Shown in pieces: positions 1 through 11,700 of a stretch of 64,000 bases of DNA. The stretch lies in contig QYRS01000002.1 in NCBI GenBank assembly GCA_006503535.1, positions 4,774,001 through 4,838,000 of the forward strand, in the 5' to 3' direction. This DNA comes from Arthrinium phaeospermum. Lineage: Eukaryota; Ascomycota; Sordariomycetes; Amphisphaeriales; Apiosporaceae. Numbering within the stretch: the stretch's first letter is position 1; every line of letters starts with the position of its first letter. The notes under the pieces were generated by a model. That model worked only from the letters and a program-made list of their open reading frames with translations, made no database searches and was not told where the DNA came from. Made by a program: the position numbers and the translations under genes.

Positions 1-823
1 GAGAGCTGGCTGCTTGTTGATTGGGCTGTAGAGTGTGGAGAAAGATCTGATGATCCTTGTTTTTATGACGACTTTTGTATATATAGCGAAGACATAGACT
101 TATGACATATAATTTAGAGATGTATCTGAGACAAGAACATGAACTCTTCCCGAAGCGGACGTGATCAGAGGGCTTTGGTGCAATCTTCCTCAATACGGTA
201 CTTTGGATCCAGGCCAATGCATGGGGGGATCCAACTACCTAACCGCAGGATTCGCGACGTGCATATTTAATCAACGGCCGCCATACTCCTGCATGCAGGG
301 AACTTTTGACGATGTAAGTGCGTACTGGCCGTTGATATGAACTAATTAATGCATGCAAACCGATGTGTGTCCAATTCCTAGCCCTTTTGGACTCTCCACC
401 CTACTTTGATTGCTACCGATAAGCCCCAGTGAGAACAAACCGGCCGCGTCTCTTCGTGAACAAGAAGCTCTGATAGTAGCATAGTAGTATTCGATTACCC
501 CCATTTTGTGATCGGGAATAAGTGGAATTCAAGACAGGGGCTGTTAATAGAGAGTACGGTTCCAGTTCTGTTGCCGGATCTACATGGAGCCTGAGTGCCT
601 AGTCACCTGCGCATAAGTAACTTTATTATGTGGCATATGCTGACCCGACTACGTAATATTATACACGCTCAGTTGCTCCGGGACACAGGGGTGTAGTTCC
701 TTCTCTCGCCGAACTAATATTTAACCGAAAATTGCGGACTAACACCTCTAATGATGGTTGTCCTAATATCTGACCTGCATAGATCCTTCCGTGAAGAGAG
801 GGGGGTGATTCGTCCAGCCCCAT
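1..823. other. no gene seen
   Basis: AT-richer stretch at the window edge. I see no coding pattern, tRNA or long repeat in it. It lies 3' of the methyltransferase gene. Confidence 0.5.
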
Positions 824-1794
824 TCAACGGACTCTGGTGATAGTGAACAGCAGCCGCCGGCTATCCGCATTCTCCACAGGGCTGTCCGGGTTGACGCCCA
901 CCATGTCCATATCGCCCGTCACCTCCCACCCCGTGCCCGTCGCCGCGCCCACCTCGTCCCACATAGCCGCCAGGGATCCGACGTCGTGCCGGAAGCTGAC
1001 GCTGCCCTCGTCGATGGCGGGCACGTCCCCCGGGCGCACGCTGCCCATCTGCCGCCCGACGAGGAGGCCGCCCTTCTTGACGAGGGGGGCGATCTGCTCG
1101 GCGGCGGCGATCTGGTCGGGCAGGGGGAAGAGGTGGAAGAAGGCGCTGCAGTGCACGACATCGAAACCACCTGCGCTCGCCGGCGGATCGGACAACAGCT
1201 GCGTCCAGGCCGTGCCCTGGCCGGGGCCCTGGAACACGTCGGCCACCACGAAGCGCGAGCGCAGCGTCGCGCCGTCCAGGAAGAGGTCCTTGCCGAGCTC
1301 CATCAGGGGACCCGCGATGTCGAGCCCGACCAGGTTCTCGGACGGGACGCCGTCGAGGACGAGACGGCGCAGGTCCTGGCCGAAGCAGCAGCCGATGTCG
1401 AGGTAGGCGGCGCCGCCGCCGCCGCCGCCGGGCGCCTTGAGGCGCCGGACGATGTCGGGGTAGCGCGGGTGGGTGGGCAGGGTCAGGTTGGTGAAGCGGT
1501 AGAGGCCGATGCAGGGGTAGGGGTTGGCGCGGAAGCCTTTGGCTCTCTATATCATGTTGCGAAGTAAGCAGGTCTGTCTGCCAGTGAGAGAGAACAGTCA
1601 TCACGACCAGATTTTACTACGTTCGTCCTGTCCGGCTTACTTACGATGTTATTCACGTGCGTGACGACCTCGTTGCTGGGGATCTTGGAGTACTTCTCCA
1701 GCAGTTCGTGCATGGGGGCGTTGATCTCGGTGGCGTCCTCCTTGTACCAGCCTCTGTTCCGTTCTGGATTGGACGTCTCATTGGTAGCAGCCAT
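824..1794 (-). CDS. AusD-like SAM-dependent methyltransferase
   Basis: Two exons, complement(824..1546, 1645..1794); a 98-bp GTAAGT..TAG intron restores one frame of 290 residues. The first exon encodes the N-terminal helix region. The second opens with the PYPCIG motif typical of the fungal AusD/Trt5-type small-molecule methyltransferases, followed by the SAM-binding motif I (YLDIGCCFGQD), a GLD acidic loop and the FDVVHCSAFFHLF stretch. The family methylates carboxyl or hydroxyl groups of fungal terpenoid and polyketide intermediates; the substrate here cannot be told from sequence. A Gly-rich run (GGC repeats, about 1415-1437) sits just before motif I. It is about 18 kb from the PKS-NRPS cluster with unrelated genes between, so I do not place it in that pathway. 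Start chosen at the only ATG that opens the first exon. Confidence 0.85.
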
Positions 1795-2366
1795 GATCTA
1801 GCCAATAGTGTATTTCGAGAATAGAAACAGGTATGTTCTGTTTATAAACAGAATAAATTAGAAAGGGAAGTTTGTTGCCGGGCTACGGTGGCAGGCTCGA
1901 AAAGGGGGTGAGCTGAGGAGGGGATTTATAAGGTGCAGATATGTTCCAAAATCAGTGACGACACACCCCAGACCCGACAAGGGGCGGGGTGATGGTGGGT
2001 GGGGACCAACGGACTCTGTAAGGGGGGTGCTAAGCGAGAGACCGGGGAACTACAGTAAGACGACGCCCTGGTAGCGTTGTTAGTACACCGAAATATCCCG
2101 TGGATCTCTGACAGTCAATATCCGTAACCCCAAGAAAATTCAATCCGAGAAAAACACTGTTACTCAAAGGAGTACTCTTAAATCTCTTGATCCCGGTAAT
2201 ATATACGTGAGTGTCTATTGACCGACACAAAGTGTCGGTCATCGAAGTGAGACGGGTATTGTCGACATCTATAAATGAAACCCGGTGTTGTCCCCCCTTG
2301 CCTTCCCCCTTGCTTTCACCCACGCATCTTGATCAAACTGCCAAAGTCTTCATTACCACCCCTCCT
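1795..2366. other. intergenic, no gene seen
   Basis: Upstream of the methyltransferase start (minus strand) and downstream of the membrane protein stop. Only short unconvincing reading frames; presumably holds the methyltransferase promoter. Confidence 0.5.
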
Positions 2367-3432
2367 TCACAGCTCGTCCAGTAGCCGTCCCTTCTCAGCC
2401 CATACTTTGTGTTGTTCCATATCCTTTGCGGCTTCGATACTACTACGGAAGAACTCCTGAACTATGTCTTGCTTGATGACCCACGCAGCAGTCTTTGATA
2501 GAACCCAGTGAAAGAACATACTCGAAGCCAAGTAAAGGGTGTTCTCAAAAACGATCCGTTTGGGCGCTGGGACGATCACGAGGGAGACGAACGATATCAG
2601 AGGTCCGCCCGTAATCCAGAATGCTATCCAGCTCCCCACGCCCATCTGTGAGAAACTCCTGGGTCAGTCCATTCCAGAACAAGAAGGTAAAGATCTATGA
2701 AGACAACAACAGCAGGCTCAGGGGCCAAGTTCAGCAGGAGAAACTTACCTGGATAACATCCCCCCAGAACTCTCCTGACGTGTCCCACACCTTCCCGTCC
2801 AGCAGGTGTACGAGCAGGTCCCAGAGCATGACCTCCAGCATCGCGCGCACGGTGACGTCGAGCAGCCACTTGACCAGCGTGTTGCACCAGCTGATGGAGG
2901 AGCGGCGCACCCGGCCCCGGGCGATCCACCGCTTGACCACTTCCTCCTCATGCTCTTCGCTCAGCTCAACCACGACCTTTTCTCGCTTCGGAACGTCGCT
3001 CAGGTCGCCGCGCGGGCGTGTGGGAAAGGCTCGCTCGAGACCCACGGCCCACAGGTAGAGGAGGGCGTTCATCAGCAAAGTGGTGAGTATGCGATTGGGG
3101 ATGTACCACCAGGACCACAGCTCGGGGCCGGGTTGGTCGGGTGTCGTGTAGTAGGAAGAACTGTTGCTGCTGCTGTTGGTGCTCATTGGGTTCAGCAGGG
3201 CCATGGCGGTGCTGTTATTGGCCGAGGTGGCTGTAGCGGCGGCGGCGGTGGCATTCTGGTCGTTCGGCAGTGGGGTGGTTAGGTTCCCCATCACCGCCCA
3301 GTAGTCTCGGAAGACCGGGTCCTCCCATACTTCATCATAGGCGCCCGCCGAGAAGCGCCACGAGACTATCACGCCGATGATATGGAGGATGGTGGCCTGG
3401 ACAACGGCTGACAACATTGGGGAGGCGTCCAT
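2367..3432 (-). CDS. hypothetical multi-pass membrane protein
   Basis: Two exons, complement(2367..2645, 2749..3432), joined across a 103-bp GTAAGT..CAG intron in phase 0, giving 320 residues. About four hydrophobic segments are visible: one at the N-terminus (residues about 6-25), one after the Asn/Ser-rich loop (about 110-130), and two in the second exon. The loop near residues 60-95 is rich in Asn, Ser, Thr and Ala with several N-x-S/T sequons, so it is probably lumenal or extracellular. A charged Glu/Arg stretch follows the second segment. I do not recognise a characterised family; small fungal integral membrane proteins of this kind are usually annotated as hypothetical. Both exons have coherent coding character and clean splice sites, so the gene model is likely real while the function is unknown. 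Confidence 0.7.
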
Positions 3433-4280
3433 TGTGTGATCATTTGGGGGAATTTGCTACTTCGGGTCTCGTTTTTAGGAATGCCTCAATCCCCCTTTTT
3501 GTGTGGGAAAATAAGAGAGGGGTGAAAATAATTTGTCCATAAAAGCTGCTTACCAGCGAGCCAGCGGTGTAAATATTTCCAGCCGACTGCGGCGCCAAAA
3601 TTTTAGTGGGCTGTGCCGTTTTTTTGTTGCCTGGGAAGGAACGACCCGAAAGGGGGCGCAGTCAACGCTCGTTAATAGGTGTCGTCTTTGAACCTTCCAA
3701 GGCGCCGTTACCCCGGTCCAGGTGCCGCTATCAAACAAGGTACTTGATCAATAACCGTTGGGTATGGCGTGACCAATCCCTGTCTCCCGGGCCCCAATTA
3801 GGCCTCAGATCTTTACCGAGTCGCGACATGGATGCTTACTATGGAAATGTACCGGAATAAAGAACTCGGAGAGACTCGGTGCTGTGAAAACAAGTGCTGC
3901 CAATGAGATGAATAAGAGACCATAGACTTTCATACATGTAGTAAGCAATCTAGCAAAAGGAGATCGATCACCTTTACAAGTAACGGTCTGGCCGTATTCG
4001 TATGATGCTCGCTGCTGTACCTTTCGCAATCCTTGAACTGTACTGATGTGCCTTGCTTCCATTCATCTCGTGTAAATGGAAAGTTTGCCTACTCAGGCAG
4101 ATGCGCTGCAAACATCCCGTATCATATGGGCTCGCTGGCAAACATGAAATTTTTGAAAGCTTTTGTCAATCAGTCTGATATTGAAGCTGGCTTGTGGTGC
4201 AACGCTTTTCGCCTGTCAAGAAGTACATGATGATAATAAGTGCTACATCATCCCACTGTCTTTGATTCCGTTTTCCCCAA
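3433..4280. other. intergenic, no gene seen
   Basis: Contains the probable promoter of the membrane protein (minus strand) and the 3' flank of the esterase. Only short random frames. Confidence 0.5.
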
Positions 4281-5603
4281 CTATAGGCATTGGGCATCTA
4301 TAAATAGATTATTAGCATGGAAATATGAGAGAAAAGTCGAGGATTGATTTTGTTTGTTGGTGGTCAGTGATGAAAGAAGGAACAATCTACTTACACCATG
4401 CGTTGGCCGTGGAGCAGGTGTAAGGGGCAGCACACACGGTAGGCCCCGAGTAACCACTTCCGCCACATCTTGAGAGTGTCAGTACAACATCCGGCCACCA
4501 GAAACACAGGGTCAACTTACTGTCCATATTGGGTTTGGGTTGGACCACCAGTAGGCGGGTTCGTGGTGACGGGTGGTGACGACGTTGTCGGTCGAGGAGG
4601 GTTGGCGCCCGTGCTCGTGGGACCCCCGGGAGAGCCGCCAGAGCCGCCGCCCGTGATGCCGAACCAGTCCAGCACGACCTGCTCGTTGGTCGGGACGTAG
4701 TGCCCCACGCCGGCGCCGCTGTAGGCCACGACCTGGGTGCCGTCGCCGTAGACCATCTGGGTGTAACCGCTCTGGGGGCTGTTGGTGATATTGCGGGCGA
4801 AGTCGACGCCGTGCACGGTGGACCACTGCTTGACCTGCTCGGCCAGGTCCTGGTACCGGATGACGGTGTCGCCGGTGCCGTGCCACAACTGCATGCGCGG
4901 GTACTTGCCGCTGTAGCCCGGGTACGCGGCCCTGACCTGCGCCGCCCACTCGGCCCCCGTCTTGATCTTCTGCCCGTTGGCGCAGGCCGGGTCCGCCGAG
5001 ATGGGGCTCGACCCGGGCGAGCCCGCGAGGCAGCCGTACGGCATGCCCGAGAAGGCCGCGCCCGCCGCGAAGACGTCCGGGTACGCGCCCGCCAGCACGT
5101 TGGTCATGATGGCGCCCGACGAGGAGCCCGTCAGGTAGACGCGGCTCGGGTCGGCGCCGTACTTGTCGATCGCGTATTTCACCATGTTGACGATCCCTTG
5201 CGAGTCGGAGCCGCCGTTGTGCGTCAGCGAGGCGCTCGTGGCGGCGTCCCAGCAGTTGAAGTCTTTGGTCGTGCCCGGGTAGATGGCGATGAAGCCGTGT
5301 TGGTCCGCGAGCTGGCGGCCGAACTTGTTTTCGTTGTAGTATTGCTGGGCGCTGCCGCCGCAGGGGTGCATCTGGTGGTCAAGTGTCAGCTACCAACTAT
5401 ACCATGCTCCAACCCGGGAAGGTATGGCTTACTGCGACAATGATGGCTGGGTTGGCGGGCAGGCTGGCAGGGGCCGCGATGTACATCTGGATGCCGGACG
5501 GGTTACCGCCAAAGTTGGTCACTTGTACCAGGTTGGCGGCCGATGCCAGCGAGGCGGCGAAGAGACCGGCCAGGCCATGGTGGAGTGCTGATGTCAAAAC
5601 CAT
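4281..5603 (-). CDS. secreted acetylxylan esterase, CE1 with CBM1
   Basis: Four exons, complement(4281..4297, 4395..4468, 4521..5371, 5433..5603), 370 residues. The chosen ATG (5603) starts a hydrophobic signal peptide ending near SLASA; an in-frame ATG 54 bp upstream would spoil it. The catalytic domain carries the esterase D signature HPCGGSA, the nucleophile elbow GSSSGA (Ser), a later GTGD (Asp candidate) and GVGHYVP (His). This matches CE1 enzymes that remove acetyl groups from xylan outside the cell. A Gly/Ser/Thr/Pro linker (residues about 300-335) leads to a family 1 cellulose-binding module starting YGQCGG and ending in QCL. The CBM1 is split by two introns of 52 and 97 bp, the last exon being only 17 nt; a tool that misses it would end the protein at a false stop just after AWC. 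Role: plant biomass breakdown. Confidence 0.9.
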
Positions 5604-5695
5604 TTTCGTCACTTGCAACGCGGTGAGTGGGAGAGCAGTTAGCGGTACCGAAGACACTACCTATCGCGAATTCCAGTATGTGATACCGAAGCCGC

Positions 5696-5703
5696 TATAT
5701 ATA
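5696..5703 (-). promoter_or_regulatory. TATA box of acetylxylan esterase
   Basis: TATATATA about 95 bp upstream of the esterase ATG, at a normal distance for a fungal core promoter. Confidence 0.5.
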
Positions 5704-6672
5704 CTTGGATTGCCTGATGCTAATCCCCGCTATCATCTGCAGCATCGTCTCTGGTCGAATCAGCGTCGTGCGTGGCTGTTCGGTCCGCACGATCGAACAG
5801 CCCACCCTCGTGAAGCAACCTCGCGATAAGAGACCGAGCATGACGTTAGAAATGAGTGTAAAGCTCTTGGTCCAGCATCCAATCGCAGCCCCCAGAACGC
5901 TGGAAGCCTTGCCAGAAATAGTTACGTCGTGGCAGCCAACACCAGGGAACCAACTGTCAAGCTGCAGGGCCCGCAGGCTAGCGGCGTTGGAGGGCCGGGG
6001 TTGTGTCACGGCGCTGGATGCCGATTGGTGGACCAAGACAGCAGGACCTCGGAGAATATATTGCCATCCGGCCGCATTGGGCCAATTTCGGCCGTCCGAT
6101 CCGTACTCCTTTCCTCATCCGGTGCCCAAGTCACATCTTGCTTTTCAGCTCTATCACGAGTCTCAAGTATTAGTTACGACTTACATGGATGCGTCTCCGG
6201 CAGGACGGAGGCAGCTACGGACTGGATCGACCAAGGCTGCCGGCAAGAGTGATCGGCAGATTCATGATGCGCAGTCCCCGCCGGATCTGCGTCACCTGGG
6301 AATGAGAGATGCGCGAGTAGCAGTCCATGTCTCTGCTTGGGCAATTACCCTTGGGTTAGAAGGTGCCGCGTTTGACCCAGCAAGAAAAAAAAAGACGCTG
6401 GTGTTTTGATCAGCCCATGTTTGGATCGTTTTGCTGATAGCTTTGGCAAGGCGTGGGCCGCTGGGCTAGTCTGCACCAACCAAGGGACCTGTACGTAAGA
6501 AAACAGGCAGGATGCGTATTGGGAATGGCATTTGTATTGGAGTTTGTGATTTACCCAACTGTCTTCCTTGTTGGCCTTCAGAGTCTCCCTCCAATTGAGA
6601 ACGATTCTAAAAGAGTTCAACATCAATCCAACCGTAGATGTGATTGAGGTCGGCAAAAATGACAAAAGATAT
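5704..6672. other. intergenic, no gene seen
   Basis: Upstream region of the esterase, ending at the 3' end of tRNA-Asn. Frames up to about 230 codons occur but show no motif and overlap on both strands, so I treat them as chance. Confidence 0.5.
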
Positions 6673-6756
6673 CTCCCCCGCACAGGCTTGAACTGTGAAC
6701 CTCCTGATTGCTACTTGATAACAGTCAGACGCGCTAGCCAATTGCGCCACGGAGGA
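6673..6756 (-). tRNA. trnN(guu): tRNA-Asn (GTT) with 10-nt intron
   Basis: The minus strand folds as a complete cloverleaf. The 7-bp acceptor stem TCCTCCG/CGGGGGA (one T-G pair) has discriminator G. The D arm is GCGCAATTGGCTAGCGC, the anticodon stem TCTGA/TCAGG, and the T arm CACAG-TTCAAGC-CTGTG. The anticodon loop becomes the usual CTGTTAA for Asn if the 10 nt at 6709-6718 are removed. That places the intron between bases 37 and 38, the standard eukaryotic nuclear position. Anticodon GTT lies at 6720-6722. Confidence 0.93.
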
Positions 6757-8739
6757 ATCCAATCTAGTGATTGAGTGGCTTTGCTTACTTGCTTGAAAAT
6801 TTTGTCGCTTATAAAGTATTATGACACAAGACGGGACTCAATCAACGCTAGCTAGCTTTGGAGATCTACGCAGAAAATCAAAGTCATTATAAAACCCCAT
6901 GCTTCCTTCAAGTTGAGGACGCCTACAAGTGAACAATCGGTGTCTTAGATCGAGTTACATAGCTCTCTCTATACCACCAAGTCTATGCACTTTATCTTTT
7001 GGGTACATCTAATGTCAGCAGGTTGGATTACTGCAAAGTGACCCCTTGAATTCATCAATACCAGAACCGTTTCTTGAGTCATGTGGTATGACCAAATTTC
7101 ATTTTCGCATTCACAGATTGATCGAGAAGCACCCGCACAAACACAGACAAGACAAGGATGCATGTGCCCACCCCAGCGACCTACCTAGCTTAACAGTGTT
7201 CTATGTAAGGGGCATAATTCTATCTGTAGCAGACAAGACGAGGATTTGAAGATGCCTGCCCTGAACACGATCCATATGGAGGTTACGATATGCCTGGTTG
7301 GGCCTTATCCATCCGCTGCCTATTCAACTTTTCATTACCGTCAGGAACAACTGCGGATGCTTGATGATATGTTGTGACGTGTTTCGATTTTAATGTGGTC
7401 CGTGACGTTGAGGCTAACAGGCCAGGGCTAGTCCCGGTTGTCACCCCACCAAACGCTTTCCCTTAAAGAGGCCCGAGAGGTTGCTTGGCACCTGGGCACA
7501 GGCCGGGTTTTGGCCTTTTTCCTTCAGGGCAACAGCAAGTGACGGAGTGACGAGGGCAACAACGGGGCGGGTTTCTTTTAGGTCAGTCGCTGTTCAATTT
7601 TGACGTGGCGTGTGGTCGGCCTTGCTGGCTGGGGCTTCAATTGAGCAGAGAGCCAGTCACAAGCCTACAGCTGACCTGTCTTGAATGTTACCCGACTCTC
7701 CAGTTCCAATCAATCAATGGAGCTTCAATTCGCCTTTGTCACCGGCACCACTTCGTACAATTAATTCTGCATTGCAGGTAGCTCGCCCATCACCCAAGAC
7801 AACCAATGCACCCAAACTGCACACTGAATGCAGGAGTGCGGCCATGGCCGATGCTGCTAGAATCGTGAAAATGCCGATGACATAGGTATACGGTCATTTA
7901 CCCAGATCTGAGTTCGGGAGAGCTGTAGCATTAGCATGCCGGTACTTGAGGTAGATCAGGGGACCGTCACAGTGTGTGGGCACTGGTTTTTTCCAGGTAG
8001 AGACCTAAGGCGTTTCCTGCAAGAGCTGGTTGTTGACTTGCATCAACAGCGCCAGCACAATGAAAAAAAGCATTGATGAATTCGCATGTTAGTGTGTAAA
8101 GTGAGCGAGATTAGCATGTGAGATACGAGAACATTGAAGCGATTGTTATTGTTCTCATCCGGTTCCTTAGTTCTGCCAGTCGCATCGGACACCTAGCAGA
8201 AGAAGGGAAAAAAGCAAGTACTGTCGCGGTTTGTAGCAGGCAACATCCAGCAACAGAAAATGGCGGAGCTAGAAACCCACCCCGAAAAGAGAGCCCAGCC
8301 TTGCCTTAACGGAAGCAAAGGTAAAATCTCAAAATCTCAAAACTCACCTCTCCCAAAGGTTTGACGTGCACATTACTTTAGGTTGAAAAAAACTGTACCA
8401 CCATCAGCTACCAAACCACCACACCCTCATCCACATCCAATCCCAAACCCCCAAAAATATCTTCCTGCCTTTGCGCATCATATTGAGCCGTGCCTTCGCA
8501 TCGCACTAATCTTCCCCTCCGCACTCGTACTCTGCTCTGCTTTCCCCCTGCTCCCCCAGGCCAAACAGACAGACCACCGTTCGCCCCTCCACTGCCAACC
8601 TCCGAACTACGAGACACGCCACCCGAGACGCGACCCATTCCGCATCTCGATATCTTGTCCAAATCCCGTTTTTGCGACAAGTTACAGCCTAGCGATCCAA
8701 CCCTCGAGTACTGTCTTTTATTTTTTCCTCACAGTGAAA
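6757..8739. other. intergenic / 5' UTR of GYF gene
   Basis: No convincing gene over about 2 kb. The last 350 bp before the GYF start are C/T- and A-rich on the plus strand (about 8380-8735), as expected for a fungal promoter and leader. Confidence 0.5.
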
Positions 8740-11700
8740 ATGCCGGCAACAAATCTTAGTTTTGCTTCGGCTGCTGCAGGCCAGAACCGCGACGCACGAA
8801 ACGGCACGAGAACAGACGGACGTGGAAGCAACAGTGGTGAATGGTAGGTCATCCTCTACAAGATCCCCCCTCGTCCAACCTGCTTGGTGCGTCGGCTCCT
8901 TTTTGTTTGGCCCGAGGCCTGGAACTGCCGTCCCTTGCGCTCCTCATCGATGCAGGGTGGTTCGGTGGACTGGTCCATGACGCTTTTCCTGCTTCTCGAA
9001 TTCCTCCAGCCCAGTTTTTCCAAATTGGGATGGATGATGCCCGTCCACCTTATGACTTCTAAGCTCGATGACTGACATGGGCCCTCTACATAGGTCGAGA
9101 CAGGGCAGATCAACCAATGGAACCCTCACCTTCCGAAGATCTTCGACCACTCCCAGCCAGTCCATCAGCCAGAGCAATGTTCCTTCCGAAGCCGTCCCCT
9201 CCTCAGCTGTGCCGCCAGAAAGTCATACAGTACCTTCGCAGTATAGCAGAGAAGAGATGCTATCCGTTTATGACAACCTCGATCCCGGCGATGCTTCCAG
9301 TCTTTTCGTCTCAGGCTGGAACCCCGGCCACTTGAACGGCAACAGCACTGCGACTCGGGGCTGGGGCAATCGCAATGATACCCATGTCCTACCTCAAGAA
9401 CCGGATTTGTGCTGGGATGCGTCTGCGTCCACGATAGCGAGCAACTTGCGCGACCCGACTCCGGAAGAGAGACAACTGTTGGCTTCTGATATCAACGCTG
9501 CTGCCAAGCCGCCCCAACAGAATGCCAAAGACAGTGGCAATCAGCCAGGTGGAGGAGTGGCACTCAACGGACGGAAGACCTCGGTGTCTCAAGGCACCGG
9601 GGGCAACTTCGCGCTGGCTTCCCCGACTTCAGCATCGAGACCTGGTACCCGCCGACGTGAGACGACCGATACGAACCCCTTCTCCAGTGGCGGCGGCCTC
9701 AATTCCCCCTTGTCTGCACGCCAGCCCCGGGAGGAGGGAGGCTCCTTCTGGGGAAGAAAGAACGCCGATGTCAAGGAGACCACATTCGAGGAACCCGAGG
9801 ATGCTCCGGCCAGCGCCACCAAGCCCAACCCCATGATGCCCTTTTCGCTGATGCGGAACAACACGACTACGGCCGCTTCGGGTCTCGGCGCCGCATCATC
9901 TATTTGGGGACAGGCGCAGAGTGCTACGACTCCAGGAGCCACCACCCCATCTGCTATTGGTGGTGGGGGTGGTTTTGGTCATTTCGCCTTGCCAGGCGCC
10001 ACATCGGCCATTGGCGAAAAGCGACCTGGAAACACCCGTGGCGAGTCGCGTCTGGCCCATCTGATACCCAAGGACAGTTCTGACAGCATGAATGCTCGTG
10101 TTGCCGAAGCAGCTACCGCCAGTTCTTGGCGTGCCCGACCTCGTACCGATACGGATCCGTTCGGTGGAGAAGACAATTTGTCGGGTAGCGCTTCCCTGGG
10201 AGGCGCTCAGGATACCAGCCCACCACCTCAAGGCCATCGTGGTTCAACGTTCGACACCCCCGTGAAAGGTTCTGCTGCCGACTTTGGCATGTCTGGCCTC
10301 AATATCGGCAGCCGCCCGGACCAGGATCACGAGCCGCTGAGCCCATCTGAGACCAACCCTTATCGTAGTCCCCCCGGGGAGCGCGGCGAGCACGAGGATG
10401 CAGGTGAGAGACTGCATTCTCACGGTCTGGGACTCGGCGGTAACGAGCATACTGCGGGCGCATTTGGCGGCGGTTTACCTCGAGGCTTTGCCCCGACCGG
10501 CTTCGAAGGAAGTGATCGCAGTCAGACTTCCAGTGTTGGTGCCAAGGCTTATCCTTCCCTGGGCGCTATGGGTGGATGGCCAACATCAGCTACTCCGGAT
10601 CGTGAGCGAAACCCGAACCCCTTCGGAAATGCGTTTGGTGGTTCACTTGGTGGTTCGCTCTTTAACCCCATGGGCGACCTACATTCGCCAAGTCTGGGCA
10701 ATCTCAATGGAGTTTTCGGCCCGCCCAGCACCACTGGACTTGCCGGATCTGGCTCCATCGGGCGTGGTAGCAAGCTGGGCTCTCTGTTCCCTGCCGCTAT
10801 GCAGTCCCAAATGCACGCCCATGAAAACGAGAGCCTCTCCGATTCCATGCCCGATCTCCGCCAGGTCAATCCTCTTGGCGCTATTGGCCGCAATGCTTTT
10901 GGTGATCACTCCCGCGAAACCGAAAGTCCGATGAGAGCTGGCCGGGGCTTCTTTGCCGATATTCTGAACGCCGAAGCGTCGCGCACCCCCGTTTCATCGG
11001 GACCCCACCAAGGTGGCGTCGCAGCTACTTCTCAAGGTCAAGGTTTCCCGCAGAGCTCCGGCACCCCTTTTAGTGGCGCTCAGGCTTCTGAACCACCAAC
11101 AGCCCAGGTTAGGACGATGGTCATGCCAGACCGAATGCGCTGGGGTTACTTGGATCCCCAGGGCCAAGAGCAGGGACCCTTCACTGGGCTTGAGATGAAC
11201 GATTGGTATAAAGCTAACTTCTTTACTCCCGATCTTCGTGTCAAGAAGGTAGAGGATCCGGAGTTCGAGCCCCTTGGGCAGCTTATTAGGCGCATTGGTA
11301 ACTCCCGTGAGCCTTTCTTGGTACCTCAAATCGGCGTTCCCCATGGAAATCCTCCCCCGGTCCCTGGGCCGTTCTCATCTACCTCTGGGGTTGTTCAACC
11401 TCCTCTCGTCGGCGCCTTCCCCAGCTTCGGAAGGACTTTGACGGCCCAGGAACAGAACGACCTGGAGCGACGAAAGCAGGAGGAGCAGTACCTCATGGCC
11501 CAGCAGCGTGACATACTCTCGAACCAGCAGCGTCTCGCTCGCGCGCAACTGCAGGGTGGTCATCCTAACCTTCACCATCACTCTAGTGCCCACAGCCTGC
11601 ACAGCCAGCCAAGTTTTGGTAGCATTGCCTCTCCTGTCACGCTTCCCCCACAGGCCCCCATCGGCCCTATCGGCGCTACGAATGCTTTTTTTGGCGGGCA

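Noticed and set aside
824..1794. The AusD-like methyltransferase as part of the PKS-NRPS cluster
   Set aside because: It is about 18 kb away with housekeeping genes (GYF, tRNA) between, and I saw no TCGGT-ACCGA pair near it.
5705..6409. 234-codon plus-strand open frame upstream of the esterase
   Set aside because: No motif, overlaps a minus-strand frame, and lies in the esterase promoter; composition looks random.
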